This document shows positions 34,625 through 43,388 of a stretch of 64,000 nucleotides of DNA, piece by piece. The notes under the pieces were generated by a model that saw only the letters and a list, made by a program, of their open reading frames with translations, searched no databases and was not told where the DNA came from. The stretch spans positions 229,285 to 293,284 of the forward strand of contig NZ_JANJOU010000004.1 in NCBI RefSeq assembly GCF_024594815.1, read 5' to 3'. Source of the DNA: Roseomonas populi. GTDB lineage: Bacteria; Pseudomonadota; Alphaproteobacteria; Acetobacterales; Acetobacteraceae. Position numbers and translations under genes: made by a program. The stretch's first letter is position 1; every line of letters begins with the position of its first letter.

Positions 34625-36313
34625 TCAGGCCGCCCGGGCATCCTGCTGGCCCACCCGGGCCTGGAAATCCGCCGCCGACATCGGCCGGCCGAAGAGGAAG
34701 CCCTGCGCCTCCTCGCAGCCTTCCGCCCGAAGCATGGAGAGCTGCCCCTCGTCCTCCACGCCCTCGGCATTCGTCGTCACGTCTAGGGCGCTGCCCAGAG
34801 CGATCACAGCCCGCAGGAGCGCGACCGCCTTCGCGTCCATCGCGATGTGCCGGATGAAGGAACGATCCACCTTGATCTTGTCGAAGCGGAAGCGCTGCAG
34901 CGTGGCGAGCGACGAGTAGCCCGTCCCGAAGTCATCCATCGCCAGCCGCACGCCCAGCGAGCGCAGGCGCGAGAGGATGCCCAGCGTCTCGGCGCTGTTG
35001 GCCAGCATCGCCGCCTCCGTGATCTCCAGTTCCAGGCACGCGGGCGGCAGGCCGGACCGGGCCAGGGCCCCCTCCACCGTCGCCACGAAGCTCGCCTGGC
35101 GTACCTGGATGGCCGAGACGTTCACCGCCAGGTTCAGCCCGCCCCAGCCCCGCGCCACCTGGCAGGCCTGCTCCAGCACCCAGGCACCGATCGGTACGAT
35201 CAGCCCCGTTTCCTCCGCCAGCGGGATGAAGACGTCCGGAGAGATCATGCCCCGTTGCGGGTGGTGCCAGCGCAGCAGCGCCTCCGCGCCCTTGATCCGC
35301 CGCGTGGCCGTGGAGACCTGCGGCTGGAAGAGGATCGTCAGCTCCTGCCGCGCCATGGCGTTCCGGAGATCCGTGATCAGCAGGCGCCGGGTGCGAAGCC
35401 TCTCGTCCATCTCCGGCTCGAAGATCCGCAGGCAGGACCCACCCTCCGTCTTCGCCTGGTACAGGGCCAGGTCGGCATCCTGCAGCAGCGCCTCCGGCCG
35501 CCCGTCGAAGGCCCCGGGCGAGAGCACGGCCGCCCCGATCGAAAGCCCCACGGTCCGGAACTCCGATCCCAGCAGCACCGGCTCCTCCATCGCCGCCAGC
35601 AGCCGGGCGGCGAAGGCGTTCAGCGCCTCCGGCTGGCCAAGGTCGGGGGCAACGAGGACGAACTCATCCCCGCCCACCCGCGCCAGCGTGTCCGTCGTCC
35701 GCAGGCAGCCCCGCAGCCTGGCAGCGACCACCCGCAGCACCTCGTCGCCCGCGCCGTGGCCCAGCGCATCGTTCACCTCCTTGAAGTGGTCCAGATCCAT
35801 GGCGAGCACGGCCAGGAAGGCTCCGTCCCGGCGGGCCGCGGCGAAGGCCAGTTCCAGCCGGTCCCCCAGCAGGGCCCTGTTGGGCAGCCCCGTCAGACCA
35901 TCGAAGTTCGCCAGCCAGCGCAGCCGTTCCGAGAGCCGGCTTCGCTCGGCGGAGGCGTCCCGGAACAGTATGCAGGCGTCCGTCAGCTCGGCCACTTCGC
36001 GGGGGGCGCCGCGGGGTGGCGGCGGGATGATCACGGCCAGGTCTCCGTGGCCAAGTCGGCGCAGCGCCTCGGTCAGCCCGGTCAGCATCCCGCCCAGCCG
36101 CCGCGCCGCCCCGGCGGCGTAAACTGTTCCGAAGACGAGGATGGCCGCGAAGGCCGGGGCCACGATGCCCAGCATTTCGTCCGAGGGCGTCGCCGTCGCC
36201 GCGGGCAGGACCAGCACCACCGCCGTGACGCAAAGGCACAGAAGGGAGGGAGCGGCGGAGAGTAGGATCAGCCGCGACCGCAGGCCCTGCTGCGGAAAGA
36301 ACCGCCTTGCCAT
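34625..36313 (-). CDS. Membrane GGDEF-EAL protein
   Basis: Cyclic-di-GMP enzyme of 562 residues. Two transmembrane segments (about 14-38 and 48-68) flank a short periplasmic loop, followed by a HAMP-like stretch (RRLGGMLTGLTEALRRLGHGDL). The GGDEF domain (about 138-295) is intact: motif GGDEF at 214-218 with the product-inhibition site RTTD at 205-208. The EAL domain (about 310-555) has EALLRW (344-349), DDFGTGYSSL, KVDRSF and AEGVED, so phosphodiesterase activity is also expected. Both activities appear possible, as in many bifunctional proteins. It lies downstream of minE on the same strand with a 76-base gap. Confidence 0.92.
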   Translation of the reverse strand: MARRFFPQQGLRSRLILLSAAPSLLCLCVTAVVLVLPAATATPSDEMLGIVAPAFAAILVFGTVYAAGAARRLGGMLTGLTEALRRLGHGDLAVIIPPPPRGAPREVAELTDACILFRDASAERSRLSERLRWLANFDGLTGLPNRALLGDRLELAFAAARRDGAFLAVLAMDLDHFKEVNDALGHGAGDEVLRVVAARLRGCLRTTDTLARVGGDEFVLVAPDLGQPEALNAFAARLLAAMEEPVLLGSEFRTVGLSIGAAVLSPGAFDGRPEALLQDADLALYQAKTEGGSCLRIFEPEMDERLRTRRLLITDLRNAMARQELTILFQPQVSTATRRIKGAEALLRWHHPQRGMISPDVFIPLAEETGLIVPIGAWVLEQACQVARGWGGLNLAVNVSAIQVRQASFVATVEGALARSGLPPACLELEITEAAMLANSAETLGILSRLRSLGVRLAMDDFGTGYSSLATLQRFRFDKIKVDRSFIRHIAMDAKAVALLRAVIALGSALDVTTNAEGVEDEGQLSMLRAEGCEEAQGFLFGRPMSAADFQARVGQQDARAA

Positions 36314-36389
36314 CCACCCCGATTCCCGTTCCCGTCAGGGCAGGAGGATGGCGCGGGCGTCCTTTCGCCAGGGTTAAGCGGGCCCGTCC

Positions 36390-36671
36390 TCAGGAAGCGT
36401 GGCGGACAGGCTCCGGCCCAGGCAGTTCCACCGCGATGGCGAGGGTGGAGAGATCCCCGCCCCGCTCCAGCGAGATGTTCACCCGGCCCGGGTCGATGGA
36501 GACGTGCTTCGCCACCAGCTCCACGATCTCCTTCTGGAGCTTCGGCAGGAAGTCGTCGCCCTTGCGGCCGATCCGCTCGTGCGCGAGCACGATCTGCAGC
36601 CGCTCCTTGGCCTGAGAGGCGGAAGCGGGCATCTCCGCCTGCTTCCCCCGGAACAGCTTCAGCCAGCTCAT
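36390..36671 (-). CDS. minE: Cell division topological specificity factor MinE
   Basis: MinE of 93 residues, which stimulates the MinD ATPase and drives Min pole-to-pole oscillation. The N-terminal amphipathic membrane-binding segment MSWLKLFRG and the anti-MinCD helix AKERLQIVLAHER (about 21-33) are present, followed by the dimer domain (FLPKLQKEIVELVAKHVSI). The start overlaps the minD stop (ATGA). Length is normal for alphaproteobacteria. Confidence 0.95.
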   Translation of the reverse strand: MSWLKLFRGKQAEMPASASQAKERLQIVLAHERIGRKGDDFLPKLQKEIVELVAKHVSIDPGRVNISLERGGDLSTLAIAVELPGPEPVRHAS

Positions 36672-37486
36672 GCCGCCCTCCCGCCGAACAGCCGGGAGAG
36701 GAAGCCCTTCTTCTCGGCGTCCGTGAAGCGCATCGGGCGTTCCTCGCCCAGGAAGCGCGCCACCGCATCCTTGTAGGCCTGCCCGGCCGAGGACTCCGCG
36801 TCCATGATCACGGGGTTGCCGGTGTTGGAGGCCTTGAGGACGCTCTCGCTCTCCGGCACCACGCCCAGCAGGGGGATGCGGAGGATCTCCTGGATGTCCT
36901 CCAGCTTCAGCATCTCCCCCTTCTCCACCCGCGCCGGATCGTAGCGGGTCACAAGGAGGTGCTCCTTCACCGGATCCTTCTTCTCCTCGGCCCGCTTGGA
37001 GCGGGACTGGAGCACGCCCAGGATCCGGTCGCTGTCGCGGACGGAGGAGACCTCGGGGTTGGTCACGACGATCGCCTGGTCGGCGAAGTAGAGCGCCAGC
37101 AGCGCGCCCTTCTCGATCCCGGCCGGGCTGTCGCAGAGGATGTAGTCGAAATCCTTGGACAGCTCCTCGATGACGGTGGCCACGCCCTCCTTCGTCAGTG
37201 CGTCCTTGTCCCGGGTCTGGCTCGCCGGGAGGATGGAGAGGGTATCCACCCGCTTGTCCCGGATCAGCGCCTGGCTGAGCTTCGCCTCGCCGCTGATGAC
37301 GTTGACGATGTCGAACACCACCCGGCGCTCCACGCCCATGATGAGGTCGAGGTTCCGCAGGCCCACGTCAAAATCGATCACTACGGTCTTCTTGCCCGCC
37401 TGGGCCAGCCCGGTCGCGAAGGCGGCGGAGGAGGTGGTCTTGCCCACGCCCCCCTTGCCCGAAGTCACCACGATCACCTGCGCCAT
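36668..37486 (-). CDS. minD: Septum site-determining ATPase MinD
   Basis: MinD of 272 residues, a ParA-family ATPase that recruits MinC to the membrane. The deviant Walker A motif KGGVGKTT is at 11-18, VIDFDVGLRNLDL holds switch I, CDSPAGIE holds switch II, and the C-terminus ends in a membrane-targeting amphipathic helix (KKGFLSRLFGG). The ATG at 37486 is chosen because MAQVIVVTSGKGGVGK is the family start. It is separated from minC by 112 bases and overlaps minE by four. Confidence 0.97.
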   Translation of the reverse strand: MAQVIVVTSGKGGVGKTTSSAAFATGLAQAGKKTVVIDFDVGLRNLDLIMGVERRVVFDIVNVISGEAKLSQALIRDKRVDTLSILPASQTRDKDALTKEGVATVIEELSKDFDYILCDSPAGIEKGALLALYFADQAIVVTNPEVSSVRDSDRILGVLQSRSKRAEEKKDPVKEHLLVTRYDPARVEKGEMLKLEDIQEILRIPLLGVVPESESVLKASNTGNPVIMDAESSAGQAYKDAVARFLGEERPMRFTDAEKKGFLSRLFGGRAA

Positions 37487-37526
37487 GCGCTCTTCTCCAA
37501 CCCCCTGCCCCGCTGGCTGCCCCCTC

Positions 37527-37568
37527 GCGGGCCATCGGAACGTTGCTTCCTTCGCATGGCCGGCCCGC
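37527..37568. other. Inverted repeat in the minC-minD spacer
   Basis: GCGGGCC at 37527-37533 pairs with GGCCCGC at 37562-37568 around a 28-base loop. In a GC-rich genome this could be chance, but minC and minD normally lie closer, and the structure may adjust minD expression relative to minC. Confidence 0.3.
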
Positions 37569-37598
37569 TCCCTGGAAGGGGAAACCCGGCCGATTTCC

Positions 37599-38342
37599 TC
37601 AACCCAGCCGGTCGAACCGCATGCTCTCGCCGATGAGGCACACCTGCACGATGCGCCCGAGCGGGGCATCCCCCAGCCCGTCCCGCACCGCGTAGTAGCC
37701 GGCGATGGAGACCAGCTCCGGTTCAAAGTTCAGGGCGAAGATCCGGGCAGAGAGGTTTTCCGCCCCGCCCGCGATCGCCCGCCCCTTCAGGGCGCCGTAG
37801 ATGTGGACGTTCCCGTCCGCGATCACCTCGGCTCCCGGGTTCACCGTGCCGCGCACGATCAGGTCGCAGCCCTGGGCCCAGATCCGCTGCCCGGCCCGCA
37901 CCGCCTGGTCCACCACCATGGTCGGCTGCCAGTCGGATGGCGGGGGCGGCATCTCCTGCACGGGCTCCGGCACCGGCGCCGGCGCGGCCGGGGCCGCCAC
38001 GGGCAGCTCCGCCCCTGCCGCCCGCAGCGGTGGCAGCCCGGCGGCCTGGGCGGCGGCGCGGACATCCGTCGCCCCGCCCGTGGTCCCGATCGGGGCGATG
38101 TGCACGCTCCGCAGCTGGGCGATCAGGTGCCCGAAATCGGGCGCTGCCGAGGGATCCAGGTCGTCCAGCCCCAGCACGATCGGGGCGTTCCGAAGGAAGC
38201 CGGGTGCCCGGCGGAACTGGTCGGCCAGGGCGGGCACGATCACCTCCACCCTGGGGTCGAGCAGCCGCAGCACCAGCAGGTTGAAATTGCCCCCGCGAAG
38301 CCGGAACGGCTCCAGTCGGGCTTCGGACGCGGGGGAGGACAT
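37599..38342 (-). CDS. minC: Septum site-determining protein MinC
   Basis: Inhibitor of FtsZ assembly, 247 residues. The N-terminal domain (about 8-95) contains FRLRGGNFNLLVLRL and GHLIAQLRSVHI. A Pro/Ala linker (about 120-145) follows. The C-terminal beta-helix domain (about 150-240) has VVDQAVRAGQRIWAQGCDLIV, then GAEVIADGNVHIYGALKGRAIAG and a final RIFALNFEPELVSIAGYY, which matches the MinD-binding face. The ATG at 38342 gives the expected N-terminus MSSPASEARLEPFRLRG. First gene of the minCDE set. Confidence 0.93.
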   Translation of the reverse strand: MSSPASEARLEPFRLRGGNFNLLVLRLLDPRVEVIVPALADQFRRAPGFLRNAPIVLGLDDLDPSAAPDFGHLIAQLRSVHIAPIGTTGGATDVRAAAQAAGLPPLRAAGAELPVAAPAAPAPVPEPVQEMPPPPSDWQPTMVVDQAVRAGQRIWAQGCDLIVRGTVNPGAEVIADGNVHIYGALKGRAIAGGAENLSARIFALNFEPELVSIAGYYAVRDGLGDAPLGRIVQVCLIGESMRFDRLG

Positions 38343-38472
38343 GCGGGCGCGGGGAATCCTGGGAAGAGGTTCTCGCCTCACATTACAGGGAAGTGTCCTG
38401 CAGGCGAAGCCTTGCGCGCCGTCCCTCGCACGGGAACCCTGCGGCGCGACCCCCTGGCCACAGGATTCCGGC

Positions 38473-38931
38473 ATGAGTTCAGCGCCCCGCGAGAAACACC
38501 GCCCGACAAGGGCCGATTTCCGCCACTTCCTGGAGATCCCGACACGCTGGGGCGACAACGACGCCTATGCCCACGTGAACAACGTGACCTACTACTCCTT
38601 CTTCGACACGGTGGTGTCCCGCTTCCTCCTAGCCTCCGGGGCCATCGACCTGAAGACCTCACCCCTGATCGGCGTGGTGGTGGAGACGGGCTGCCGTTAC
38701 CTCGCACCCATCTCCTTCCCGGACCTCGTCACCGCCGGGCTCCGCGTGGCCCGGATCGGCAACACCTCCGTCCGGTACGAGATCGGCATCTTCCGCAATG
38801 ACGAGGAGGAGGCGAGCGCCGAGGGCCATTTCATCCACGTCTACGTGGACCGCGCCACCCAGACCCGCCCGACGCCCCTGCCGCAGGATCTCCGGGACGC
38901 GGTGGCTTCGCTGCTCGTCGGGGCCGGCTGA
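38473..38931 (+). CDS. Hot-dog acyl-CoA thioesterase
   Basis: Thioesterase-superfamily protein of 152 residues. TRWGDNDAYAHVNNVTYYSFFD (25-46) is the YbgC/FadM-like signature, with D28 or D30 as catalytic acid and the HVNN turn. The central strand ETGCRYLAPISFPD and C-terminal strand of the fold are also clear. No signal peptide. It diverges from minC across 130 bases and converges on the gamma-glutamyltransferase gene. Substrate unknown. Confidence 0.87.
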   Translation: MSSAPREKHRPTRADFRHFLEIPTRWGDNDAYAHVNNVTYYSFFDTVVSRFLLASGAIDLKTSPLIGVVVETGCRYLAPISFPDLVTAGLRVARIGNTSVRYEIGIFRNDEEEASAEGHFIHVYVDRATQTRPTPLPQDLRDAVASLLVGAG

Positions 38932-38961
38932 GGGGCGCGGCGCGGGGGCGCCCGGCGCCGG

Positions 38962-40614
38962 CTAGCGTTGCCCGGCCTCCGGGTTAAACCGCACCCCTGC
39001 CCGGGCCAGCCCGCCCCCGATGCCGACCGGCGTGCCGTCCGCCCGCCAGCAGGCCGCGCCGGTCATTGCCCCGTCCTCGGCGAAGGTCACGGCCCCCATG
39101 CCGCCGCCGATCGTCCGCACCCGCTCCACCGCGTGGCCGCGCGCGACGAGCGCGGCCTCCGTCTCCTCGGAAATGCCGGGCTCCAGCTCCAGCTTATGGC
39201 CCTGGGTCCAGACGCGCGGCGCCTCCACCGCCTCCTGCGGCTCCATGCCATGGTCCAGCAGGTTGATGATGGCCTGCATCGCGGAGCCGAAGATCCGGAG
39301 GCCCCCTGGCAGCCCGAGCGCCGCCACCGGCCGCCCTTCCCTCAGCACCACCATGGGAGCCATGGAGGTGAAGACCCGCTTCCCCGGCGCGATCGAGAGC
39401 GCTTTCCCGGGGTGCGGATCGAAGTTGTACATGTAGTTGTTCGCGATCATCCCCGTGCCCGGCACGGTGAAGCGGGCGCCGAAGAGGCCGTTGATCGTCT
39501 GGGTGGTGGAGACGATGCCCCCCTTCCCGTCCGCCACCGTCACGTGGGTGGTGTTGGCGGATTCCAGCAGCCCCGCGCCGGGCTGCCAGTCCCTGGCGCG
39601 CCCCATCTCAATTTCCGCGCGGCGCGCGGCGGCATAGGCCTTGTCCGTGAGCCGCGCGACGGGAACCTCCACGAAGGCAGGGTCGGCGGTGGCCACAGCT
39701 CGGTCCGCGAAGGCCATCTTCAGCACCTCGGCCAGCAGGTGCACCCCGTCCGGCGTGCCGAAGCCCAGGCCCCGCAGGTCAAACCCCTCCAGAACGTTCA
39801 GCATCTGCGCGATGTGCACGCCGGAGGATGAGGGCGGCGGCGGGCCGATAATCTCGTGCCCGCGATAGGTGGCCCGGATCGGCTCCCGCTCGATCGGCGC
39901 CACGGCGCGCAGGTCGGCGGCGGAGATCAACCCGCCCGTCTCCTCCATGTGCTCCACCAGCGCGTCGCCGAGTTGGCCGTCGTAGAGCGCGTCCGGCCCG
40001 GCCTTGGACAGAAGGCGCAGGCTGTCCGCGTGATCGGCGCGCACGATCCTCTGCCCGGCCCGGATCGGGTTCCCACCGGGAAGAAAGATGCTGGTCAGCC
40101 CGGGATCCGTCGCCAGGTCCGCCGCGTTGTCGGCAACGCAATCGGCAAGATAGGGCGTGGCCCGCCAGCCCCGCGCGGCGATGCGGATCGCCGGGTCCAG
40201 CACGTCGGCAAGGGACATGGTGCCGTAGCGCTCCAAAGTATGGCACCAGGCCCGCAGCGCCCCGGGCACGGCCATGGCGAGCGGGCCGAAATGGTTCGCC
40301 CGGCCCTCCGTCTCCTGGTAATCCGGCAGGGTGTCGGACAAGGGCCGGTACATGTCCGGCCACGCCGCCGCGGGGGCCGTGGAGAGCCCGTCCACCACGA
40401 TGTGCCGCCCGTCCGGCAAGCGGAGATGCGCCACCCCGCCGCCGAGCATGCCAACCATCATCGGCTCCACCACCGTCAGCGCGAAAAGAGCGGCGATGGC
40501 GGCGTCCACGGCATTCCCGCCGTTGAGCAGCATCTCCGCCCCGGCCCCCGATGCGAGGGGATGGTTCGTCACCACCACGCCCTTCCGGGCGGTGACGGGG
40601 TGCTTCTCGGTCAC
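38962..40614 (-). CDS. ggt: Gamma-glutamyltransferase without signal peptide
   Basis: Ntn-hydrolase of 550 residues that cleaves gamma-glutamyl bonds. It would self-process before the catalytic threonine, T355 in ESANTTHVTV. GGNAVDAAIA near 32, the GGG run near 58 and the large-subunit motif GPPPPSSSG near 257 are family features. The N-terminus MTEKHPVTARKGVVV has no signal sequence, so the enzyme should stay in the cytosol, in contrast to most GGTs. It is the last gene of an operon that encodes a Pot-type ABC importer, which suggests an imported gamma-glutamyl compound as substrate. Related families include cephalosporin acylases, so other amides cannot be excluded. Confidence 0.9.
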   Translation of the reverse strand: MTEKHPVTARKGVVVTNHPLASGAGAEMLLNGGNAVDAAIAALFALTVVEPMMVGMLGGGVAHLRLPDGRHIVVDGLSTAPAAAWPDMYRPLSDTLPDYQETEGRANHFGPLAMAVPGALRAWCHTLERYGTMSLADVLDPAIRIAARGWRATPYLADCVADNAADLATDPGLTSIFLPGGNPIRAGQRIVRADHADSLRLLSKAGPDALYDGQLGDALVEHMEETGGLISAADLRAVAPIEREPIRATYRGHEIIGPPPPSSSGVHIAQMLNVLEGFDLRGLGFGTPDGVHLLAEVLKMAFADRAVATADPAFVEVPVARLTDKAYAAARRAEIEMGRARDWQPGAGLLESANTTHVTVADGKGGIVSTTQTINGLFGARFTVPGTGMIANNYMYNFDPHPGKALSIAPGKRVFTSMAPMVVLREGRPVAALGLPGGLRIFGSAMQAIINLLDHGMEPQEAVEAPRVWTQGHKLELEPGISEETEAALVARGHAVERVRTIGGGMGAVTFAEDGAMTGAACWRADGTPVGIGGGLARAGVRFNPEAGQR

Positions 40615-40646
40615 GGCGTCTCTCTCCTCCCGCCCCTTGCGGGGCG

Positions 40647-41432
40647 TCAGCCTTCGCGCCGGCGGCGCAACATCAGGTCCAGCAGCAACAGCAGGACCGT
40701 CATCCCCACCAGCAACACCGCTACCGCCGCCATGGCTGGGTCCAGGTTCTCGTTGATCCCGTCCCAGATCCTGCGCGGCAGGGTGAAGACCCGGCGCGAG
40801 GCGATGAAGAGAACCACAACAAGCTCATCCCAGGAATGGATGAAGGCGAAAATCGCCCCAGAGACGATCCCTGGCGCGATGCGGGGAAGGATGACCCAGC
40901 GGAGGGTCTGGAAGAGAGAGGCGCCCATCCCCCTCGCCGCGCTCTCCAGCCGCGGATCAAAGGCGGCCAGGGCGGTGGAGACGGTGATGACGACATAAGG
41001 CAGCCCGGTCACGCCGTGCGCGATTACGACGCCGAGGAAGCTGTCCAGAAGCCCCAGCCGGGCGAAGTAGCGGTACAGCCCGATCGCGTAGGCGATGCTG
41101 GGAATGATGATCGGCAGCAGCATCAGGGCCCGCACCAGTTCCGTGCTGCGCCTTGAGAGGCGCCAGCACCCGATGGCGCAGAGCGTGCCCAGCACCACCG
41201 CCACCAGCGTGGAGGCGACGGCGATCCAGGCCGATTGCAGGATGGCGTTCGTCCAGGCCGGCGTGGTCAGCAGCCGCATGTAGTGCTGTGCCGAGAGCCC
41301 CTCATGCGGCAGGGAGAGGAAGCGCTGGTCCGTCAGCGAGACGGGCAGGATGATCGTGATCGGCAGGATCAGGTAGATCACCGTCGCCCAGGCGACGGCG
41401 CCGTTCAGCCATCCCGGCCGGTAGCCGCCCAT
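40647..41432 (-). CDS. ABC transporter permease, PotC-like
   Basis: Inner-membrane permease of 261 residues with six hydrophobic segments. The EAA-type loop that contacts the ATPase reads ESAARGMGASLFQTLRWVILPRIAPGI. It is the second permease of the importer encoded here, and its sequence type matches spermidine/putrescine systems. ATG 41432 is one base away from the stop of the upstream permease. The C-terminus is basic (LMLRRRREG). It works with the adjacent PotB-like permease, PotA-like ATPase and solute-binding protein. Confidence 0.9.
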   Translation of the reverse strand: MGGYRPGWLNGAVAWATVIYLILPITIILPVSLTDQRFLSLPHEGLSAQHYMRLLTTPAWTNAILQSAWIAVASTLVAVVLGTLCAIGCWRLSRRSTELVRALMLLPIIIPSIAYAIGLYRYFARLGLLDSFLGVVIAHGVTGLPYVVITVSTALAAFDPRLESAARGMGASLFQTLRWVILPRIAPGIVSGAIFAFIHSWDELVVVLFIASRRVFTLPRRIWDGINENLDPAMAAVAVLLVGMTVLLLLLDLMLRRRREG

Positions 41433-41433
41433 C

Positions 41434-42279
41434 CTAGCCCCCTGCCCCGAAGAGCCGCCGCAGGTTCACTAGGCGGGAGAAGACGGCCAGCGTGGCCAGG
41501 ATCGCCACCACCAGCACCGTCGCCATCATCGCCCCCAGCCCCCAGCGGATCAGGTCCAGGATTTGCAGCTTGATCCACTCCGCCGCCATCAGCGTCTTGC
41601 CGCCGCCGAGCAGGGCGGGGGTGATGTAGAAGCCGAGGCTGAAGATGAAGACCAGCACCGCCGCCGCGATCACCCCGGGCATGGAGAGCGGCAGGAACAC
41701 CCGCAGGAAGGCCGCCCCGCGGGAAGCGCCGAGCCCCCGCGCCGCCGCCAGCACGCGCGGGTCGATCTCCCGCATCGCCGAGAGCATCGGCAGCACCGCA
41801 TAGGGCACCATGTAGTGCACCATCCCCACGATGATGCCGAACTCGTTCCACACCAGCGGCAGGGGCTCGTCGATCGCGCCGATCGCGAGCAGCCCCTCGT
41901 TCACCAGCCCCTGGCGCCGCAGCAGCGTCACCCAGGCGAAGGCCCGGACCAGCACGGAGATCCACAGCGGCACGAGCACCGCCAGCAGCCACCAGCGCTG
42001 GGCCTTCGGCCCCGCCATGGCGATGCGGTAGGCCAGCACATAGCCCAGCAGAAGCGCGATCACCGTCGTGACCGCCCCGATCCGCAGGGTGGTGAACACC
42101 ACGCGCTGCACGCTCTCGCTCGTGAACAGCCGCTCGTAATTGCCAAAGCCCGGCCGCGGCTCAGTCACGCTGATCGCCAGCACCTGAATGATGGGCGCCA
42201 GATAGAAAGCCGTCAGCAACAGGAACGCCGGCAGGATCAGCCCCCACCACCCCAGCGCGCCGCGCCCCCTCGGGCTCAA
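41434..42279 (-). CDS. ABC transporter permease, PotB-like
   Basis: Inner-membrane permease of 281 residues. Six hydrophobic segments are visible, beginning with LGWWGLILPAFLLLTAFYLAPI. The EAA loop is AAARGLGASRGAAFLRVFLPLSMPGVIAAAV. The pattern, with a larger first periplasmic loop (EPRPGFGNYERLFTSESV), matches PotB/PotH permeases. The start overlaps the PotA-like stop (ATGA), and one base separates it from the PotC-like gene. Confidence 0.9.
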   Translation of the reverse strand: MSPRGRGALGWWGLILPAFLLLTAFYLAPIIQVLAISVTEPRPGFGNYERLFTSESVQRVVFTTLRIGAVTTVIALLLGYVLAYRIAMAGPKAQRWWLLAVLVPLWISVLVRAFAWVTLLRRQGLVNEGLLAIGAIDEPLPLVWNEFGIIVGMVHYMVPYAVLPMLSAMREIDPRVLAAARGLGASRGAAFLRVFLPLSMPGVIAAAVLVFIFSLGFYITPALLGGGKTLMAAEWIKLQILDLIRWGLGAMMATVLVVAILATLAVFSRLVNLRRLFGAGG

Positions 42280-43388
42280 GCCGCGCCGCCCGGAATGGCC
42301 GCAGGCCGGTCTTCCGCCACGGCTACGGCGGCATCGCGCGAAAAGCCCAGCCGCACGGGCAGCCCTTCCGCCGGCGCCACGGCGGCACGCCAGGCCGGGA
42401 GATGAACGCGGATCGGCCCGAGATCCGGCGTCTCCACCACCAGCCCGTAGCCCGTGCCAAGATAGGACCAGGCGAAGATCCGCCCCTCCACAACATTGTC
42501 CTCTCCGGCACCATCCGGCAGCAGAGCGATCTTCTCCGGCCTCAGGGAAAGCAGCGCGCGCCCGCGCGCCTCGCCCCGCGCCAGCACGCGGGCGGCGCCG
42601 CGCCGCAGCGTGATCCCGGCGGCGTCCGGCTCGGCATTTCCCTCGATGAAGTTGGACTTGCCGAGGAAGTCCGCGACAAAGCGCGTCGCCGGCCGCTCGT
42701 ACAGCGCCTCCGGCGATCCCACCTGCACGAGATTCCCGTGGTTCAGGATGGCGATCCGGTCGGAAAGGCTCAGCGCCTCCTCCTGGTCGTGCGTCACGTT
42801 GATGAAGGTGCGCCCCACGCGCCGGTGCAGCGCCTTCAGCTCCTCCTGCAGCTCCGCCCGCAGCTTCTTGTCCAGCGCGGAGAGCGGCTCGTCCAACAGC
42901 AGCAGCGCCGGATCGAAGACCAGGGCCCGCGCCAGCGCCACCCGCTGCTGCTGCCCGCCGGAAAGCTGTGACGGCTTGCGGTCCGCGAAGGTTCCGAGCT
43001 GCACGAGGTCCAGCGCCGCCCGCACCTTCGCGTCCCGCTTCGACCGGCCCAGCCCCCGCACGCGCAGCGGGAAGGCCACGTTCTCGGCAACCGTCATATG
43101 CGGGAACAGTGCATATCCCTGGAACACCATGCCGAACTCGCGCCGCTCCGGCGGCAGGGCGGTGATGTCGCGCCCGTCGAGGAGAATCCGCCCCGCGCTG
43201 GGCTCCACGAAACCCGCAACCATCATCAGGATCGTCGTCTTGCCCGATCCCGAAGGCCCGAGCAGGGTCAGGAACTCCCCGCTCGCCACCTCCAGCGAGG
43301 CATCGCGCACCGCCACGAACTCGCCATAGCGCTTTCCGATGCCCTGGAGCGAGAGCGCGTGCCCGGTCGTGGCGGCGGGAGCACTCAC
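42276..43388 (-). CDS. ABC transporter ATPase, PotA-like
   Basis: Import ATPase of 370 residues. Walker A GPSGSGKTT, Q-loop VFQGYALFPHMTV, signature LSGGQQQRVALARAL, Walker B LLLLDEPLSALD and the H-loop THDQEEAL are intact. The C-terminal TOBE domain (about 285-365, SLRPEKIALL onward) is typical of PotA/FbpC-type importers. GTG 43388 was chosen because it overlaps the class II aldolase stop (GTGA) and yields a short N-terminus just before the ABC core. It powers the PotB/PotC-like permeases encoded directly downstream. Confidence 0.93.
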   Translation of the reverse strand: MSAPAATTGHALSLQGIGKRYGEFVAVRDASLEVASGEFLTLLGPSGSGKTTILMMVAGFVEPSAGRILLDGRDITALPPERREFGMVFQGYALFPHMTVAENVAFPLRVRGLGRSKRDAKVRAALDLVQLGTFADRKPSQLSGGQQQRVALARALVFDPALLLLDEPLSALDKKLRAELQEELKALHRRVGRTFINVTHDQEEALSLSDRIAILNHGNLVQVGSPEALYERPATRFVADFLGKSNFIEGNAEPDAAGITLRRGAARVLARGEARGRALLSLRPEKIALLPDGAGEDNVVEGRIFAWSYLGTGYGLVVETPDLGPIRVHLPAWRAAVAPAEGLPVRLGFSRDAAVAVAEDRPAAIPGGAA